NCBI GenBank assembly: GCA_029262005.1
Contig: JAJDAG010000158.1
Coordinates: forward strand, 1-34,259
Source: Candidatus Zhuqueibacterota bacterium
GTDB lineage: Bacteria; Zhuqueibacterota; Zhuqueibacteria; Oceanimicrobiales; Oceanimicrobiaceae
Direction of reading: 5' to 3'
Length of the DNA stretch: 34,259 bases
A model generated the notes under the pieces. The model ran no database searches and had not been told where the DNA came from. It was given only the letters and a program-made list of their open reading frames with translations. The number at the start of each line of letters is the position of its first letter. Position 1 is the stretch's first letter. Below are positions 1-7,976 of the stretch, piece by piece. The position numbers and the translations under genes are program-made.

Positions 1-1700
1 CGATTCTGGAATTGCCATTTATGCAGCGCGGCGGCGTGATGTTATCGTTTCGACGCTCCTACTCGAATTATATTATTGAAGATTTATACGATAAAAATTT
101 TACGGCTTTTGCCAATTCCATTCCACGGCGCCAACCGATTAATTTTAATTCAGGGCAAAGGCCTCTTCCACAGACGGTTGATCCGGAAATCTCATTTTAT
201 GATTTTATCGGGAAAGCCAGCCTGGCCGTTGGCAGCCGCGATGAGCTTTCACTCAGTTTTTATGCCGGCCAGGACAATCTTGGCAGATTTGAGACAGCGA
301 ACATGCCGGGTGGCCAGAACAGGCATGCGCCGCACTCACACCAGGCAAGCAGTTTTATCAAGGAAGAAAATGCCGACTGGGGCAATCGCGGTTACAGCGT
401 TAAATGGTTTCGTCAATGGCGGCAACGGTTTCATTCTACAATTATGAGTACCTATTCGAAGTTTTCGAGCGAACAATCTTTTTTTGAAAATGTCCCTGCC
501 TTTGCACCGGATCCACGCTTTTCCAGACACATGGGGGCACCCGGCTCTGCAAAGACAGACAGCGTCGTTTTTGAGTTAAGCTCGAACAATGAGATCGAAG
601 ATTTGACTTTCAGAATTGACAACAGTTGGCAACTGCACAGAGCCGACAAATTGGAATTCGGCGCCTGGATTTCAGGCACACAAATTGAATACAGCAATAG
701 TGGTTTCCATGTGATAGATGACCTGCAGGTGCAAAGTCAGGCAACGCAGTACGCTTACTATTTGCAAAACACCTGGAGTTTGAATCGGCTGGTTACAGTT
801 GAAACCGGCTTGCGTGCGGCCTACTTCAATTTAACCGATTCCATTTATGTTGAGCCCCGCTTATCCGCAAGCCTGCAAGTTTTGTCCGGCTTGTCGCTGA
901 AAGCTTCATGGGGCAAAAATCATCAATTTGTGCGGCGGCTACCGGGATTCTTTCAATACACGCAAGGGCGCGATTTCTGGGTTTTGGCCGATGGCAAAGC
1001 CATTCAGCCGGGCGTTGCGGAACAATGGGCTGCCGGCTTCAAAATTGAAAACCGGAATGTGCTTTTCGATTTTGAGTTTTATGAAAACCGCCAGCAAGAC
1101 GTGATTGAAGGTATTCCTGCGGTGCAATACATGTCCTCTGCAGAAAGAACAGGTATTTATAAAAATAACAGCAGTCTCTCTCGCGGCATTGATGTGCTTT
1201 TACAAAAAACAAGCGGAAGGTTTGTCGGCTGGGCCGGCTATAGCTTTGGTCACACCGATATCAGGGCCACAGTTAAACAAGAATTTCAGGAGTTTGCCGC
1301 AAATCAGGATATGCAGCATAAATTGAATCTTGTGGGCAGTTATGCTCGCAACGGCTGGAATTTATCGGCCACCTGGACCTATGCATCGGGGGCACCATTT
1401 ACACAACCTCAAGTTGAAGCAGTGCGCTCAGAAGACTTCGGGGTGATCCAGCGACTGGTGCCACCCGCAGCGTTGAACAGCAACCGTCTGCCGGCAACCC
1501 AGAGGCTGGATGTTAGCGTCACCCGTGCCTTCATCAGCAAACATGTTTATGGCCACATCGGCTTTTCCATTTACAACCTGTTTGATCGTGAGAATATCTG
1601 GTACCGCAATTTTGTGTTGAAAAGTGGCAAGCTGGCGCAGGAAGATGTGACGACACTGGGTTTTACGCCGACGCTTGCAGTGGACTTGCGGATTCGCTGA
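1..1700 (+). CDS. TonB-dependent outer-membrane receptor, C-terminal part (5' truncated by window edge)
   Basis: The reading frame is open from the first bases of the window (in frame from position 3), so the true start lies outside. About 565 residues remain, and they look like the beta-barrel half of a TonB-dependent receptor: long alternating polar/aromatic strands, many Tyr/Trp/Asn turn residues, and a terminal strand ending in L-A-V-D-L-R-I-R at the stop. Near residues 510-530 is the YNLFDREN-type segment commonly found near the end of these barrels. Such receptors import siderophores, cobalamin or glycans using energy from TonB-ExbBD. The plug domain and TonB box are not in the window, so the substrate cannot be inferred. 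The next gene is on the opposite strand, so this one ends its transcription unit. Confidence 0.85.
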   Translation, partial: ILELPFMQRGGVMLSFRRSYSNYIIEDLYDKNFTAFANSIPRRQPINFNSGQRPLPQTVDPEISFYDFIGKASLAVGSRDELSLSFYAGQDNLGRFETANMPGGQNRHAPHSHQASSFIKEENADWGNRGYSVKWFRQWRQRFHSTIMSTYSKFSSEQSFFENVPAFAPDPRFSRHMGAPGSAKTDSVVFELSSNNEIEDLTFRIDNSWQLHRADKLEFGAWISGTQIEYSNSGFHVIDDLQVQSQATQYAYYLQNTWSLNRLVTVETGLRAAYFNLTDSIYVEPRLSASLQVLSGLSLKASWGKNHQFVRRLPGFFQYTQGRDFWVLADGKAIQPGVAEQWAAGFKIENRNVLFDFEFYENRQQDVIEGIPAVQYMSSAERTGIYKNNSSLSRGIDVLLQKTSGRFVGWAGYSFGHTDIRATVKQEFQEFAANQDMQHKLNLVGSYARNGWNLSATWTYASGAPFTQPQVEAVRSEDFGVIQRLVPPAALNSNRLPATQRLDVSVTRAFISKHVYGHIGFSIYNLFDRENIWYRNFVLKSGKLAQEDVTTLGFTPTLAVDLRIR

Positions 1701-1748
1701 GGCATAAAGCAAGACCATTGCTCTTCAGCAACTCAATCCATGGCAACA

Positions 1749-2036
1749 CTACATTTGCGACTCGAAGTAAAAGTAAAATAAAATTCCCAGCAAAAATGTA
1801 ATTGAAAACACGATGGTCAAAACCTGACGAATCTTCTTCCTTCTTGGCTCGTCTGCCTTGATTGCTCGTTCAAGCAATTTATCGATGGTGAGGTTTTGGC
1901 CGTCGCTGCCTTGAATGCTTAGCTGGTTATTTGTGGCGTATTCACTGAGTGCCTTCATTGTTTGCTTGCGCCCTGCGGCCACACCTGCGCCGATACCAAT
2001 AGCAAAACCAGCGCCAATAGCTGCTGAAAAACTCAT
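1749..2036 (-). CDS. small membrane protein of unknown function
   Basis: The 95-residue product has an N-terminal Gly/Ala-rich hydrophobic stretch (residues 5-22, with GAGFAIGIGAGVAAG), a polar middle (about 25-68) and a strong C-terminal transmembrane helix (about 70-91, ending FYFYFESQM). The start is well supported: a GGAGG ribosome-binding site (cctcc at 2041-2045 on +) sits five bases before the ATG at 2036. I do not recognise a family. The Gly-zipper-like N terminus could pack in a membrane or mediate self-association. The gene runs against the TonB receptor gene and follows the serine-hydrolase lipoprotein gene by about 107 bases on the same strand. Confidence 0.6.
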   Translation of the reverse strand: MSFSAAIGAGFAIGIGAGVAAGRKQTMKALSEYATNNQLSIQGSDGQNLTIDKLLERAIKADEPRRKKIRQVLTIVFSITFLLGILFYFYFESQM

Positions 2037-2143
2037 ATTTCCTCCAATCTCTAAACGTTGTTTTTGTAAATTTTTTGTTAATCTGAATTGTTCAAGCTGT
2101 ATAATTCGTTCAGTTAATCTTCTATGAATAGAATCGGTTTTCG

Positions 2144-3256
2144 CTAGGGCAGAGCCATCGCACCAGAGGTTTTAACAGACGGCAAAATGAAATTGGCAAC
2201 AACTTCGAGAGCTAACCGTTCCTGTTGATCCGCGGTATCCCAGGTAACAGTTGGGTTGCCCGTAATAGCAATAACCATTTCCAGTGAAGGGACAAGAATA
2301 ACAAATTGGCCACCGTAGCCGATGGCCAGGCGAACTGAATATCCATTTAATTCACCCAGCCACCAGAGATAGCCATACCCACCATTGTGTAGAGAGCCCC
2401 AGTTCCAGCCGGGACTGCCTGTGTAGTTTTGTAAGGAAGCCGCTACCCAATCGCCCGGAACAATCTTTTGCTTGTTCAGTACACCGCCTTTCAGGTAAAG
2501 ATAGCCAAACAGTGCCATATCTCTTGGGGTAAAATACATACTATTACCACCAAAATAGTAACCTTGTGGGCCTTGTTCCCAGCGATCGAGGGTGATGCCC
2601 AGAGGGTCTAAAAGATATTGTTTAGCGAAATCACGGGTACTCATTTTGGTGGCCTTGGTCAGAATTGCCGAAAGGAGATGTGTTTGAAATGTGTTGTAGG
2701 AAAATGTTTGGCCGGGCTCATAAAGTAGTGGCCATTCAATGGTCGTTTTAACCCAATTGTCACTGCGGTACAATTGGCTGTAGTTGTTGCGCTCATGGTC
2801 GATGCCGGCGCGCATCATGAGCAGGTCGCGGATGGTGATGTTGTGCTTTCTTTGATCGAGATCAGGCGTAACATACTCCGGAAAGAAATCCAGCATTCGC
2901 TGCTCAAGGCTGGTCACAAATCCTTCGCGTACCGCAATGCCCACCAGCGCGGAAAGGAAGCTTTTTGACACGGATTTAACATTGTGAAAATTATCTCTGC
3001 CATAGCCGTTGTAGTATCTTTCCCCAACAATAAGCCCGTTTTTAACCACAATAATGCTTCTGATAAAAGGCCGCTCATCGGCTTCATTCAGAGCAGCATC
3101 CAGAGCCTGGGAATCCAGGCCTTGCGCCTCAGGCGTTGACTCCTCCCAGATAAATGGCTCAGAGGTGTTCGGGCCGGTAGGGCTTGAACCGCAAGCACTA
3201 AAGTAAAGGAGCGAAACAAGCGCGCCAATCAGAATGTGTGTGTTCCGGGTTTTCAT
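2144..3256 (-). CDS. beta-lactamase-family serine hydrolase, lipoprotein
   Basis: The 370-residue product belongs to the class C beta-lactamase/esterase superfamily (PF00144). The nucleophile motif S-V-S-K is at residues 95-98 (SxxK) and a candidate catalytic Tyr is at 187 (FSYNTF). A G-Y-G-G-Q segment near the C terminus resembles the region equivalent to the KTG triad. The N terminus is a lipoprotein signal: a hydrophobic stretch at 8-19 followed by a lipobox ending F-S-A-C22, so the protein is probably membrane-anchored. I start it at the ATG at 3256 rather than at 3298, because GGAG lies six bases upstream and the signal peptide begins properly there. NylB-type amide hydrolases and EstB-type esterases share this architecture. 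The substrate is unknown. Confidence 0.82.
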   Translation of the reverse strand: MKTRNTHILIGALVSLLYFSACGSSPTGPNTSEPFIWEESTPEAQGLDSQALDAALNEADERPFIRSIIVVKNGLIVGERYYNGYGRDNFHNVKSVSKSFLSALVGIAVREGFVTSLEQRMLDFFPEYVTPDLDQRKHNITIRDLLMMRAGIDHERNNYSQLYRSDNWVKTTIEWPLLYEPGQTFSYNTFQTHLLSAILTKATKMSTRDFAKQYLLDPLGITLDRWEQGPQGYYFGGNSMYFTPRDMALFGYLYLKGGVLNKQKIVPGDWVAASLQNYTGSPGWNWGSLHNGGYGYLWWLGELNGYSVRLAIGYGGQFVILVPSLEMVIAITGNPTVTWDTADQQERLALEVVANFILPSVKTSGAMALP

Positions 3257-3444
3257 GGCAATCTCCGCGAGTGGGTGTTGGAACTTACGCCAGATCATTT
3301 TGTGTTTTAAGTATGAAAGTGGTGCTCTCGTTCAAATGCGATTTGGTTGTTCTATTTGCCGCCGGCAGATTCGAATTGGCCCGGCTTTATCTATCCTGTA
3401 TTTTTACAAAAACACATAACCTGAATGAATAATTCACAACATCT

Positions 3445-3515
3445 TTGTCATTCAGAAGGAATCCTTTTGATTCACAGCAGTTTACTTTATGACAAAGACG
3501 CCTTCTGAGTGACAA
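3445..3515. repeat. inverted repeat, 15-bp arms, REP- or MITE-like
   Basis: The left arm TTGTCATTCAGAAGG (3445-3459) and the right arm CCTTCTGAGTGACAA (3501-3515) are reverse complements with a single mismatch, separated by 41 bases. The arm sequence resembles dispersed TGTCATTC-AGAAGG-type intergenic repeats known from many bacterial genomes. Only one copy is present in the window, so mobility or copy number cannot be judged. Confidence 0.5.
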
Positions 3516-3609
3516 CCCGACTCATAATTTATGAGCGTAAATTGTCGATTTGTGAATTAATCAAGATAAGAGGTGTCTGAGTTAGTTATAACGACCTCCG
3601 ACACAATAA

Positions 3610-3657
3610 GGTTGCGGGCATTTCCCCCAAAAACCGTTGGGGTGAAATACTGCAACC
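3610..3657. repeat. imperfect 19-bp-arm hairpin
   Basis: GGTTGCGGGCATTTCCCCC (3610-3628) pairs with GGGGTGAAATACTGCAACC (3639-3657) across a 10-base loop. The outer six base pairs (GGTTGC/GCAACC) and an ATTTC/GAAAT core match. It sits about 140 bases past the patatin stop codon on the minus strand. It lacks a following T-run, so it is not a classical terminator. Confidence 0.4.
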
Positions 3658-3797
3658 AGCCAGATCCTTGCTACTCAAAACATGCAATCATGAATAATCC
3701 AGGTAAACGTCTTAACAGAAATATGCCTATGATAATAGTCTTATTTCTGACGAATGCGATTTTTGCCGATTCTATGACTTGCGACAAAACTAATTTC

Positions 3798-4883
3798 TCA
3801 GAGTGCCCTGATTTTTTCTGGAGCAAGCCCATGCTCAATGACCTCATGCAAGGCATCGGCCAGGCGCCGGCTTTCCGCGCTGACTGTGTTCCAATAAGAA
3901 ATTCGTTCCTGATCGCGACCCTGGAAGCGTTTAAAGTCGGCCCTATCCGGAATTTTCCCAAACGGCAAATTTTTCACGAAACTTCGTGCAGGTGCAACAA
4001 CCAGCACATTTTGCATATTTTCAGGCGTTGCTTTTCTCCACGGCAAATTTTTGTCAAACCAGCCTGGAATGATTCGGTCTGTGTAATGCGGGAAAAGGAC
4101 GATACCGTCATCAATGCCAAAAGGGATATCCAGGTGGTAATCTACGACGCCACCATCGCGATATACACCGGAACGCGCGCCCGGGATATCGCGAACGCCT
4201 GACATGGCCAGTGGGATTGAACCAGAAGCAAGAATTGCCGGTTTCAGGTTTTCTTTGCTTAGAGCAACTCTGTGTTTGGGAAATTCGGCTACTTGCACCC
4301 ACGGGGGTGTCGAGGTTTTATTGTAGAAAAGCGTCTGTTCAAAAAAGAACTTAAGGCTTTTGCGGCTGAAAATATTACAAAAGGCAGACGCGGCCAGACC
4401 GACTGTGAGGGGTAGCTTGCGCTCCGAAGCAGTTGCCATTTTGCTGCGCACAGCAAACATGTTGAGCTTAAGGTATGGATGGCCGAGCACCTCGTTAACA
4501 CCGTTTTCATCCAGATAGTGTTCGAGAATTCTGCGGCTTTCGGCTGTAACTTCAGAGGCAGAAGGGTTGGCCTCGTAAGTTTGATGAACGTAAGCCTCCT
4601 CAAGTTTTGCGATCGCATGCACCGGTTTTTTTTGCGCGGCAGCAGCAAAACGCCAGGCTGCGATTGAAGAGCCAATAAGAAAGAGCGGCTCGGTTCTGCC
4701 TTCAAACCAGTTCGAGAAAATCAATCGATCCAGTTGCGCGAGAACCAGCCATTTGGGACCTCCGGCTGCACCCGCCATGACTTTGATCATTTTCGAATGA
4801 AAGCCTTCACGCTTGATTTGCGCCAGGGCTTTAGCGCCTGCAAAAAATGTGAGTGGGAAAGAGTCCTGCGTGGAAATAGCCAT
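3798..4883 (-). CDS. patatin-like phospholipase family protein
   Basis: The 361-residue product has the three patatin hallmarks in order: a Gly-rich oxyanion segment A-G-A-A-G-G-P-K-W (37-45), a nucleophile elbow G-S-S-I-A (71-75, Ser73) and the catalytic Asp in Y-R-D-G-G (Asp243). Patatin-like enzymes use a Ser-Asp dyad to hydrolyse acyl esters of lipids. The elbow has Ala instead of the final Gly of the usual GxSxG, which small-residue tolerance should allow. No signal peptide is evident, so a cytoplasmic or membrane-associated role is likely. I prefer the ATG at 4883; the longer frame to 4979 would overlap the upstream membrane-protein gene by 74 bases and adds no recognisable sequence. 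The upstream gene stops 22 bases before this ATG, which suggests cotranscription. Confidence 0.8.
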   Translation of the reverse strand: MAISTQDSFPLTFFAGAKALAQIKREGFHSKMIKVMAGAAGGPKWLVLAQLDRLIFSNWFEGRTEPLFLIGSSIAAWRFAAAAQKKPVHAIAKLEEAYVHQTYEANPSASEVTAESRRILEHYLDENGVNEVLGHPYLKLNMFAVRSKMATASERKLPLTVGLAASAFCNIFSRKSLKFFFEQTLFYNKTSTPPWVQVAEFPKHRVALSKENLKPAILASGSIPLAMSGVRDIPGARSGVYRDGGVVDYHLDIPFGIDDGIVLFPHYTDRIIPGWFDKNLPWRKATPENMQNVLVVAPARSFVKNLPFGKIPDRADFKRFQGRDQERISYWNTVSAESRRLADALHEVIEHGLAPEKIRAL

Positions 4884-4905
4884 ACTGTCAGTCAGAGGCG
4901 TGCTG

Positions 4906-5244
4906 TCAAGTCTCTCGAGGAGACGCTTCGTTAATTTGTTTTCTGATTTTACGGATTGTTGAAATGGCGCCAAAAACAACCAGAGCTACTATAAAAACAT
5001 AAACCCAAATCGGCACATTTTTACCAACGACAATAAGATACAGATACGCTGAGATAAAAAAAAGCCCCGCCAAAAAGGCGGGCAATAAAATCGGTTTTTG
5101 TCTACGACAATTTCGAACCAGCCAGGTGATTGAGGCGGTGAAAAACGGAATGGCGCCAACATAAATTGAACCGAAAATGATCGGGTTGACGTTGTATTTC
5201 TGCCCCAATCCTAAAAACCATTCAACTATATTTTCAAAGTTCAT
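4906..5244 (-). CDS. three-helix membrane protein of unknown function
   Basis: The 112-residue product has three clear hydrophobic helices (about 20-42, 52-72 and 76-97) separated by basic loops such as R-N-C-R-R-Q-K, and ends with a charged tail. I do not recognise the family by name; similar short proteins exist in Bacteroidetes-type genomes as conserved hypothetical membrane proteins. It is followed closely by the patatin gene, and the two may form one transcription unit. No strong ribosome-binding site precedes the ATG at 5244. Confidence 0.6.
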   Translation of the reverse strand: MNFENIVEWFLGLGQKYNVNPIIFGSIYVGAIPFFTASITWLVRNCRRQKPILLPAFLAGLFFISAYLYLIVVGKNVPIWVYVFIVALVVFGAISTIRKIRKQINEASPRET

Positions 5245-5311
5245 TATTTACTCGAGGTGATTGTTTAGGCTATTTTCAGCTTTATGACAGTACGGGTTAC
5301 TAATTTTATTC

Positions 5312-5326
5312 AGTTTGACTCAAACT
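5312..5326 (-). terminator. possible weak terminator hairpin
   Basis: AGTTTGA-C-TCAAACT is a perfect 15-base palindrome that overlaps the stop codon of the minus-strand serine-hydrolase gene. On the minus strand it is followed by the AT-rich GAATAAAATT. The stem is short and A/T-rich, so any termination would be weak. Confidence 0.3.
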
Positions 5327-6701
5327 ACCGCAGTAACAAAAATTTTCTGGTTTCGATAGCGGCACCTCTTCGCATTTGATAAAAATAAACACCGCCGGCC
5401 AGACCACTGGCGTCAAAAATAACTGCGTGTTGACCTGCTGCTTTTTCCTCATCGAAGAGCAGGGCAACTTCTCTGCCCATCAAATCAAAAATCGCCAGGC
5501 GCACGTTCTGTTTTTCTGCCAGCGAAAATTGAATGGTGGTTGACGGGTTAAACGGGTTCGGGTAATTTTGCTCCAGGTGAAAACTGCGTGTTTGTGTGCC
5601 GGCCTCTTGCGCGACAGATGTAACGGAAGAATCAATAATCGCCCGCAGCATGCGCATCATCTTAAATTGTGTATTCAAATCTTTTTGTGAGCCGGCAGCA
5701 ATTCGGGTAAAGGTGATTCCGGTGAGATTGCGTTTGCGGTCTATCCAGGGAAATGTACCAAAAGCGCCCGGGCTACTGATTTCTTCCACGACATTTGTGA
5801 TGGGGTTCTCGGCAAAGACCCAGGCCCCGAATGCGTAGCGCAAAGTGCTAACACCATAAGCATAATCAGGATGATCCTCAGGCCAGAATGTGTAATAAAT
5901 GGGCAGACTCCCGGTTTGATTTATGAACATTTCCGCAATTGATTGTTGGTTGAGCACAGTTTGCCCGGCATAAACGCCATTGTTCGCCACCATTTTGAGG
6001 AACTTCATATAATCGTTAGCGTGGCTGCGGATGCCCCCGGCAATAGCGGGATTTTTTCCAAACACATTGTATGTTGTTTTTGTCATTCCACATTTATTAA
6101 GAATTTGCTCTTCTGCGACGGTCTGCCAGTCTTTGCCGGTGACAATTTCGGCAATACGCCCAACCGTTTGCATGCCGGCCCCTTCATAAGCGAGCATGCT
6201 GCCGGGTGCAAACACCAGAGGGACATTTTGTGCAATGAGGTTAACGGATTCTTCCAGTGTTATACCAATCTTTGTTTCGTATTGTTGGTTGCTGAAAAGA
6301 CCGGATGAGATGGAAAATGCCTGCCGGATAGTAAAATGGCCTTTGCCGTTCTCGGTGAAGATTGGCAGGTACTTCCCAACAGAATCCTCCAGTGCAAAAT
6401 AACCCTGCTCTGCAAGCGAAAGGGTTACAGCCCCGGAAATCCACTTGGTTGCCGAGGCAATGGCGCGGCGCGTGTCTTCATTAATATTGCCGGCCTGGAA
6501 TCGGTAAACAAGTTGCTCATTTTGTTTTATCAGAACAGTGACATTTCCATCAAAGGCTGTAACCAGTGAATCTTGCAGCAAATGATCGATTGCAGAAAAA
6601 TCGTAGGGCTGAGCCGTCAGGTATTGAGCAGAAAGTAGCAAAAATACAACGGTTCTAAAGGCAAGCATAGTACAGCCTGTTGTCAATTTTGCAGCGCTCA
6701 T
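5325..6701 (-). CDS. beta-lactamase-family serine hydrolase with type IX secretion sorting domain
   Basis: The 458-residue product has a signal peptide (hydrophobic core about 17-28, cleavage likely after T-A-Q near 31), a class C beta-lactamase-like domain with S-A-T-K at 83-86 (SxxK) and a Tyr at 172 (Y-E-G), then a C-terminal domain of about 85 residues. That domain opens with L-E-Q-N-Y-P-N-P-F-N-P and ends with G-V-Y-F-Y-Q-M and R-K-F-L-L-L-R, the usual layout of a type IX secretion (Por) sorting tail. It is therefore probably exported across the outer membrane and released or attached to the surface. The ATG at 6701 overlaps the upstream Nudix stop codon (ATGA), arguing for translational coupling; an internal ATG at 6668 would give a shorter, more typical signal peptide. 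The hydrolase substrate is unknown. Confidence 0.85.
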   Translation of the reverse strand: MSAAKLTTGCTMLAFRTVVFLLLSAQYLTAQPYDFSAIDHLLQDSLVTAFDGNVTVLIKQNEQLVYRFQAGNINEDTRRAIASATKWISGAVTLSLAEQGYFALEDSVGKYLPIFTENGKGHFTIRQAFSISSGLFSNQQYETKIGITLEESVNLIAQNVPLVFAPGSMLAYEGAGMQTVGRIAEIVTGKDWQTVAEEQILNKCGMTKTTYNVFGKNPAIAGGIRSHANDYMKFLKMVANNGVYAGQTVLNQQSIAEMFINQTGSLPIYYTFWPEDHPDYAYGVSTLRYAFGAWVFAENPITNVVEEISSPGAFGTFPWIDRKRNLTGITFTRIAAGSQKDLNTQFKMMRMLRAIIDSSVTSVAQEAGTQTRSFHLEQNYPNPFNPSTTIQFSLAEKQNVRLAIFDLMGREVALLFDEEKAAGQHAVIFDASGLAGGVYFYQMRRGAAIETRKFLLLR

Positions 6702-7174
6702 TTAGCGAGATGTTCCGCAAACGCCTGGAAAACTTTTTGATAAACAGGTCGCTTGAAATTTGCAACCTCATGCATTAACGCTTGCAATGTCGTCCACTTC
6801 CAGGCAATGAATTCAGTCTCATGGGCATTTTCAAGATCGATAGTGGAAGTGGAACCATGCAATCGCAAGACAAACCATTTCTGTGCCTGGCCGCGTGCGC
6901 CCCGGCGTTTTTCAATGGGAATCTCATAGGCCAGCCATTCCGGATGTTCGGCCACAAGTTCAAGCGCATGTTTGGGCAGACTGGTTTCTTCTTCAACTTC
7001 ACGGAACACAGCGTCCAGCGGCTCCTCATTTACTTTTATGCCGCCTTGCGGCATTTGCCAGGTTCCAGGCGCATCTTCACGTTCGAAAGCCAGTACCTTG
7101 CCCTCACCATTGATAATTACAGCGCCGGCATTTGCCCTAAAAGCGTTGGAATGCAGCGATTTCAATTCAGGCAT
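6698..7174 (-). CDS. Nudix hydrolase, RppH-like
   Basis: The 158-residue product carries a full Nudix box (G-x5-E-x7-R-E-V-x-E-E-x-S-L) in which Ser replaces the usual final Gly. Just before it is W-Q-M-P-Q-G-G-I, the signature seen in RppH/Ap4A hydrolase-type Nudix enzymes, which remove pyrophosphate from 5'-triphosphate RNA or dinucleoside polyphosphates. The metal-binding R-E-x-x-E-E residues are intact. I choose the ATG at about 7174 because GGAGG lies about 11 bases upstream; the longer frame begins with a TTG at 7249, lacks a ribosome-binding site and adds no domain. The gene overlaps the downstream secreted hydrolase by four bases, although the two products act in different compartments. 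Confidence 0.83.
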   Translation of the reverse strand: MPELKSLHSNAFRANAGAVIINGEGKVLAFEREDAPGTWQMPQGGIKVNEEPLDAVFREVEEETSLPKHALELVAEHPEWLAYEIPIEKRRGARGQAQKWFVLRLHGSTSTIDLENAHETEFIAWKWTTLQALMHEVANFKRPVYQKVFQAFAEHLAK

Positions 7175-7420
7175 AAAGGTTTCCGCCTCCGGAGTTTTTA
7201 TTGCGGTTTCAGTAAGGACTATGATAAGCGATCTGCACGGCAAAGTCAATGGAATATATGCTCAGCTCAAGGAAGAAGGCGCAGAAATTTAAAACGTTGG
7301 AATAGACAATAGAGGGGCCAAAAGAAAATTCGGCAGCCATCCCGCAGCATAATCTTGCCGCAGATCGCAAGGCTTAACGCAACGCTGCTTTCTGTGAATT
7401 TATGCTATGGATAAACCTGT

Positions 7421-7705
7421 TTAAGCTGTGAGCCTGCGCGCTATCAGTAAAGGGATAACAATATAAAGAATGGTATCTCTTAGCAAATAATAGAGAAAAA
7501 CGGTGAGAAAGACTTTCCAGCCGCGCTCTCTGAAGAGGGCTCTGAGGCCGTGTTTCTTTAAAATCAAAACATTGTCTAAGATGTGGTATTGATAGAGCCT
7601 GAATAGTCTATTACTTCTAATTAGATTGACGATCATGCTCGTTGCTTGAGAAGCCATAGTGGTAACTACCCTGATGATTGTACTTGCGCTGTCCTTTCGT
7701 TCCAC
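7421..7705 (-). CDS. small protein with C-terminal membrane helix, unknown function
   Basis: The 94-residue product starts at a GTG (7705); an alternative ATG at 7654 would remove 17 residues. The middle (about 30-62) is basic and amphipathic, and the C terminus has a strong hydrophobic segment (about 65-88, with FLTVFLYYLLRDTILYIVIPLL). I cannot assign a family. It lies alone between the Nudix gene and the chemotaxis promoter, divergent from cheA. It may be real because its composition suits a membrane protein, but there is no independent support. Confidence 0.45.
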   Translation of the reverse strand: MERKDSASTIIRVVTTMASQATSMIVNLIRSNRLFRLYQYHILDNVLILKKHGLRALFRERGWKVFLTVFLYYLLRDTILYIVIPLLIARRLTA

Positions 7706-7976
7706 TCTGTTTTAGGCAACTTTCGGCATGCCCGACGCCTCGTGTTTGAAGGCACTTGTTACAGTTGCGTTAACAATGTTATCTTCATGACCCGGTAATT
7801 CCAATCATCGGCACAGATAAAGAACTTTTTAGATGTTACATAAAAAAAATGTTGTTTTCTGTTTATGCGGTTATGTGCCTATACCCATTGGAAAACCTAA
7901 AGTAATGCACCTTTTTGACGATGTTTAATCGGGAAAATGGAGTTTCTTTTTGCCAGTATTTCAAGGGTCAGGAAAT
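7706..7976. other. divergent intergenic region in front of the chemotaxis cluster
   Basis: These 271 bases separate the minus-strand small membrane gene from cheA. They are AT-rich and hold the sigma-28-like promoter at 7898-7924. I see no open reading frame or RNA structure of note in the rest. Confidence 0.5.
7898..7924 (+). promoter_or_regulatory. sigma-28 (FliA)-like promoter for the chemotaxis cluster
   Basis: TAAAGTAA (7898-7905), exactly 11 bases, then GACGATGT (7917-7924). The bacterial flagellar sigma-28 consensus is TAAAGTTT-N11-GCCGATAA, so the -35 matches six of eight bases, the spacer is exact and the -10 matches five of eight including the CGAT core. It sits about 50 bases upstream of the cheA ATG. 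The motif is seen in sequence; its use is inferred. Confidence 0.55.

Larger units (their letters stand above)
3257..3797. other. 541-bp intergenic region with two inverted repeats
   Basis: This lies between two minus-strand genes and must hold the 3' end of the patatin transcript and the promoter of the lipoprotein gene. I see no convincing coding sequence: the plus-strand reading frame that crosses it runs into the antisense of the patatin gene. Two hairpin-forming inverted repeats (3445-3515 and 3610-3657) are listed separately. Confidence 0.5.

Noticed and set aside
3573-4202. Plus-strand frame of about 209 codons
   Set aside because: Its second half is antisense to the patatin gene, which has clear catalytic motifs; the first half has no protein-like features.
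7261-7420. Gap between the Nudix gene and the small membrane gene
   Set aside because: Inspected for RNA genes and repeats; nothing convincing seen.
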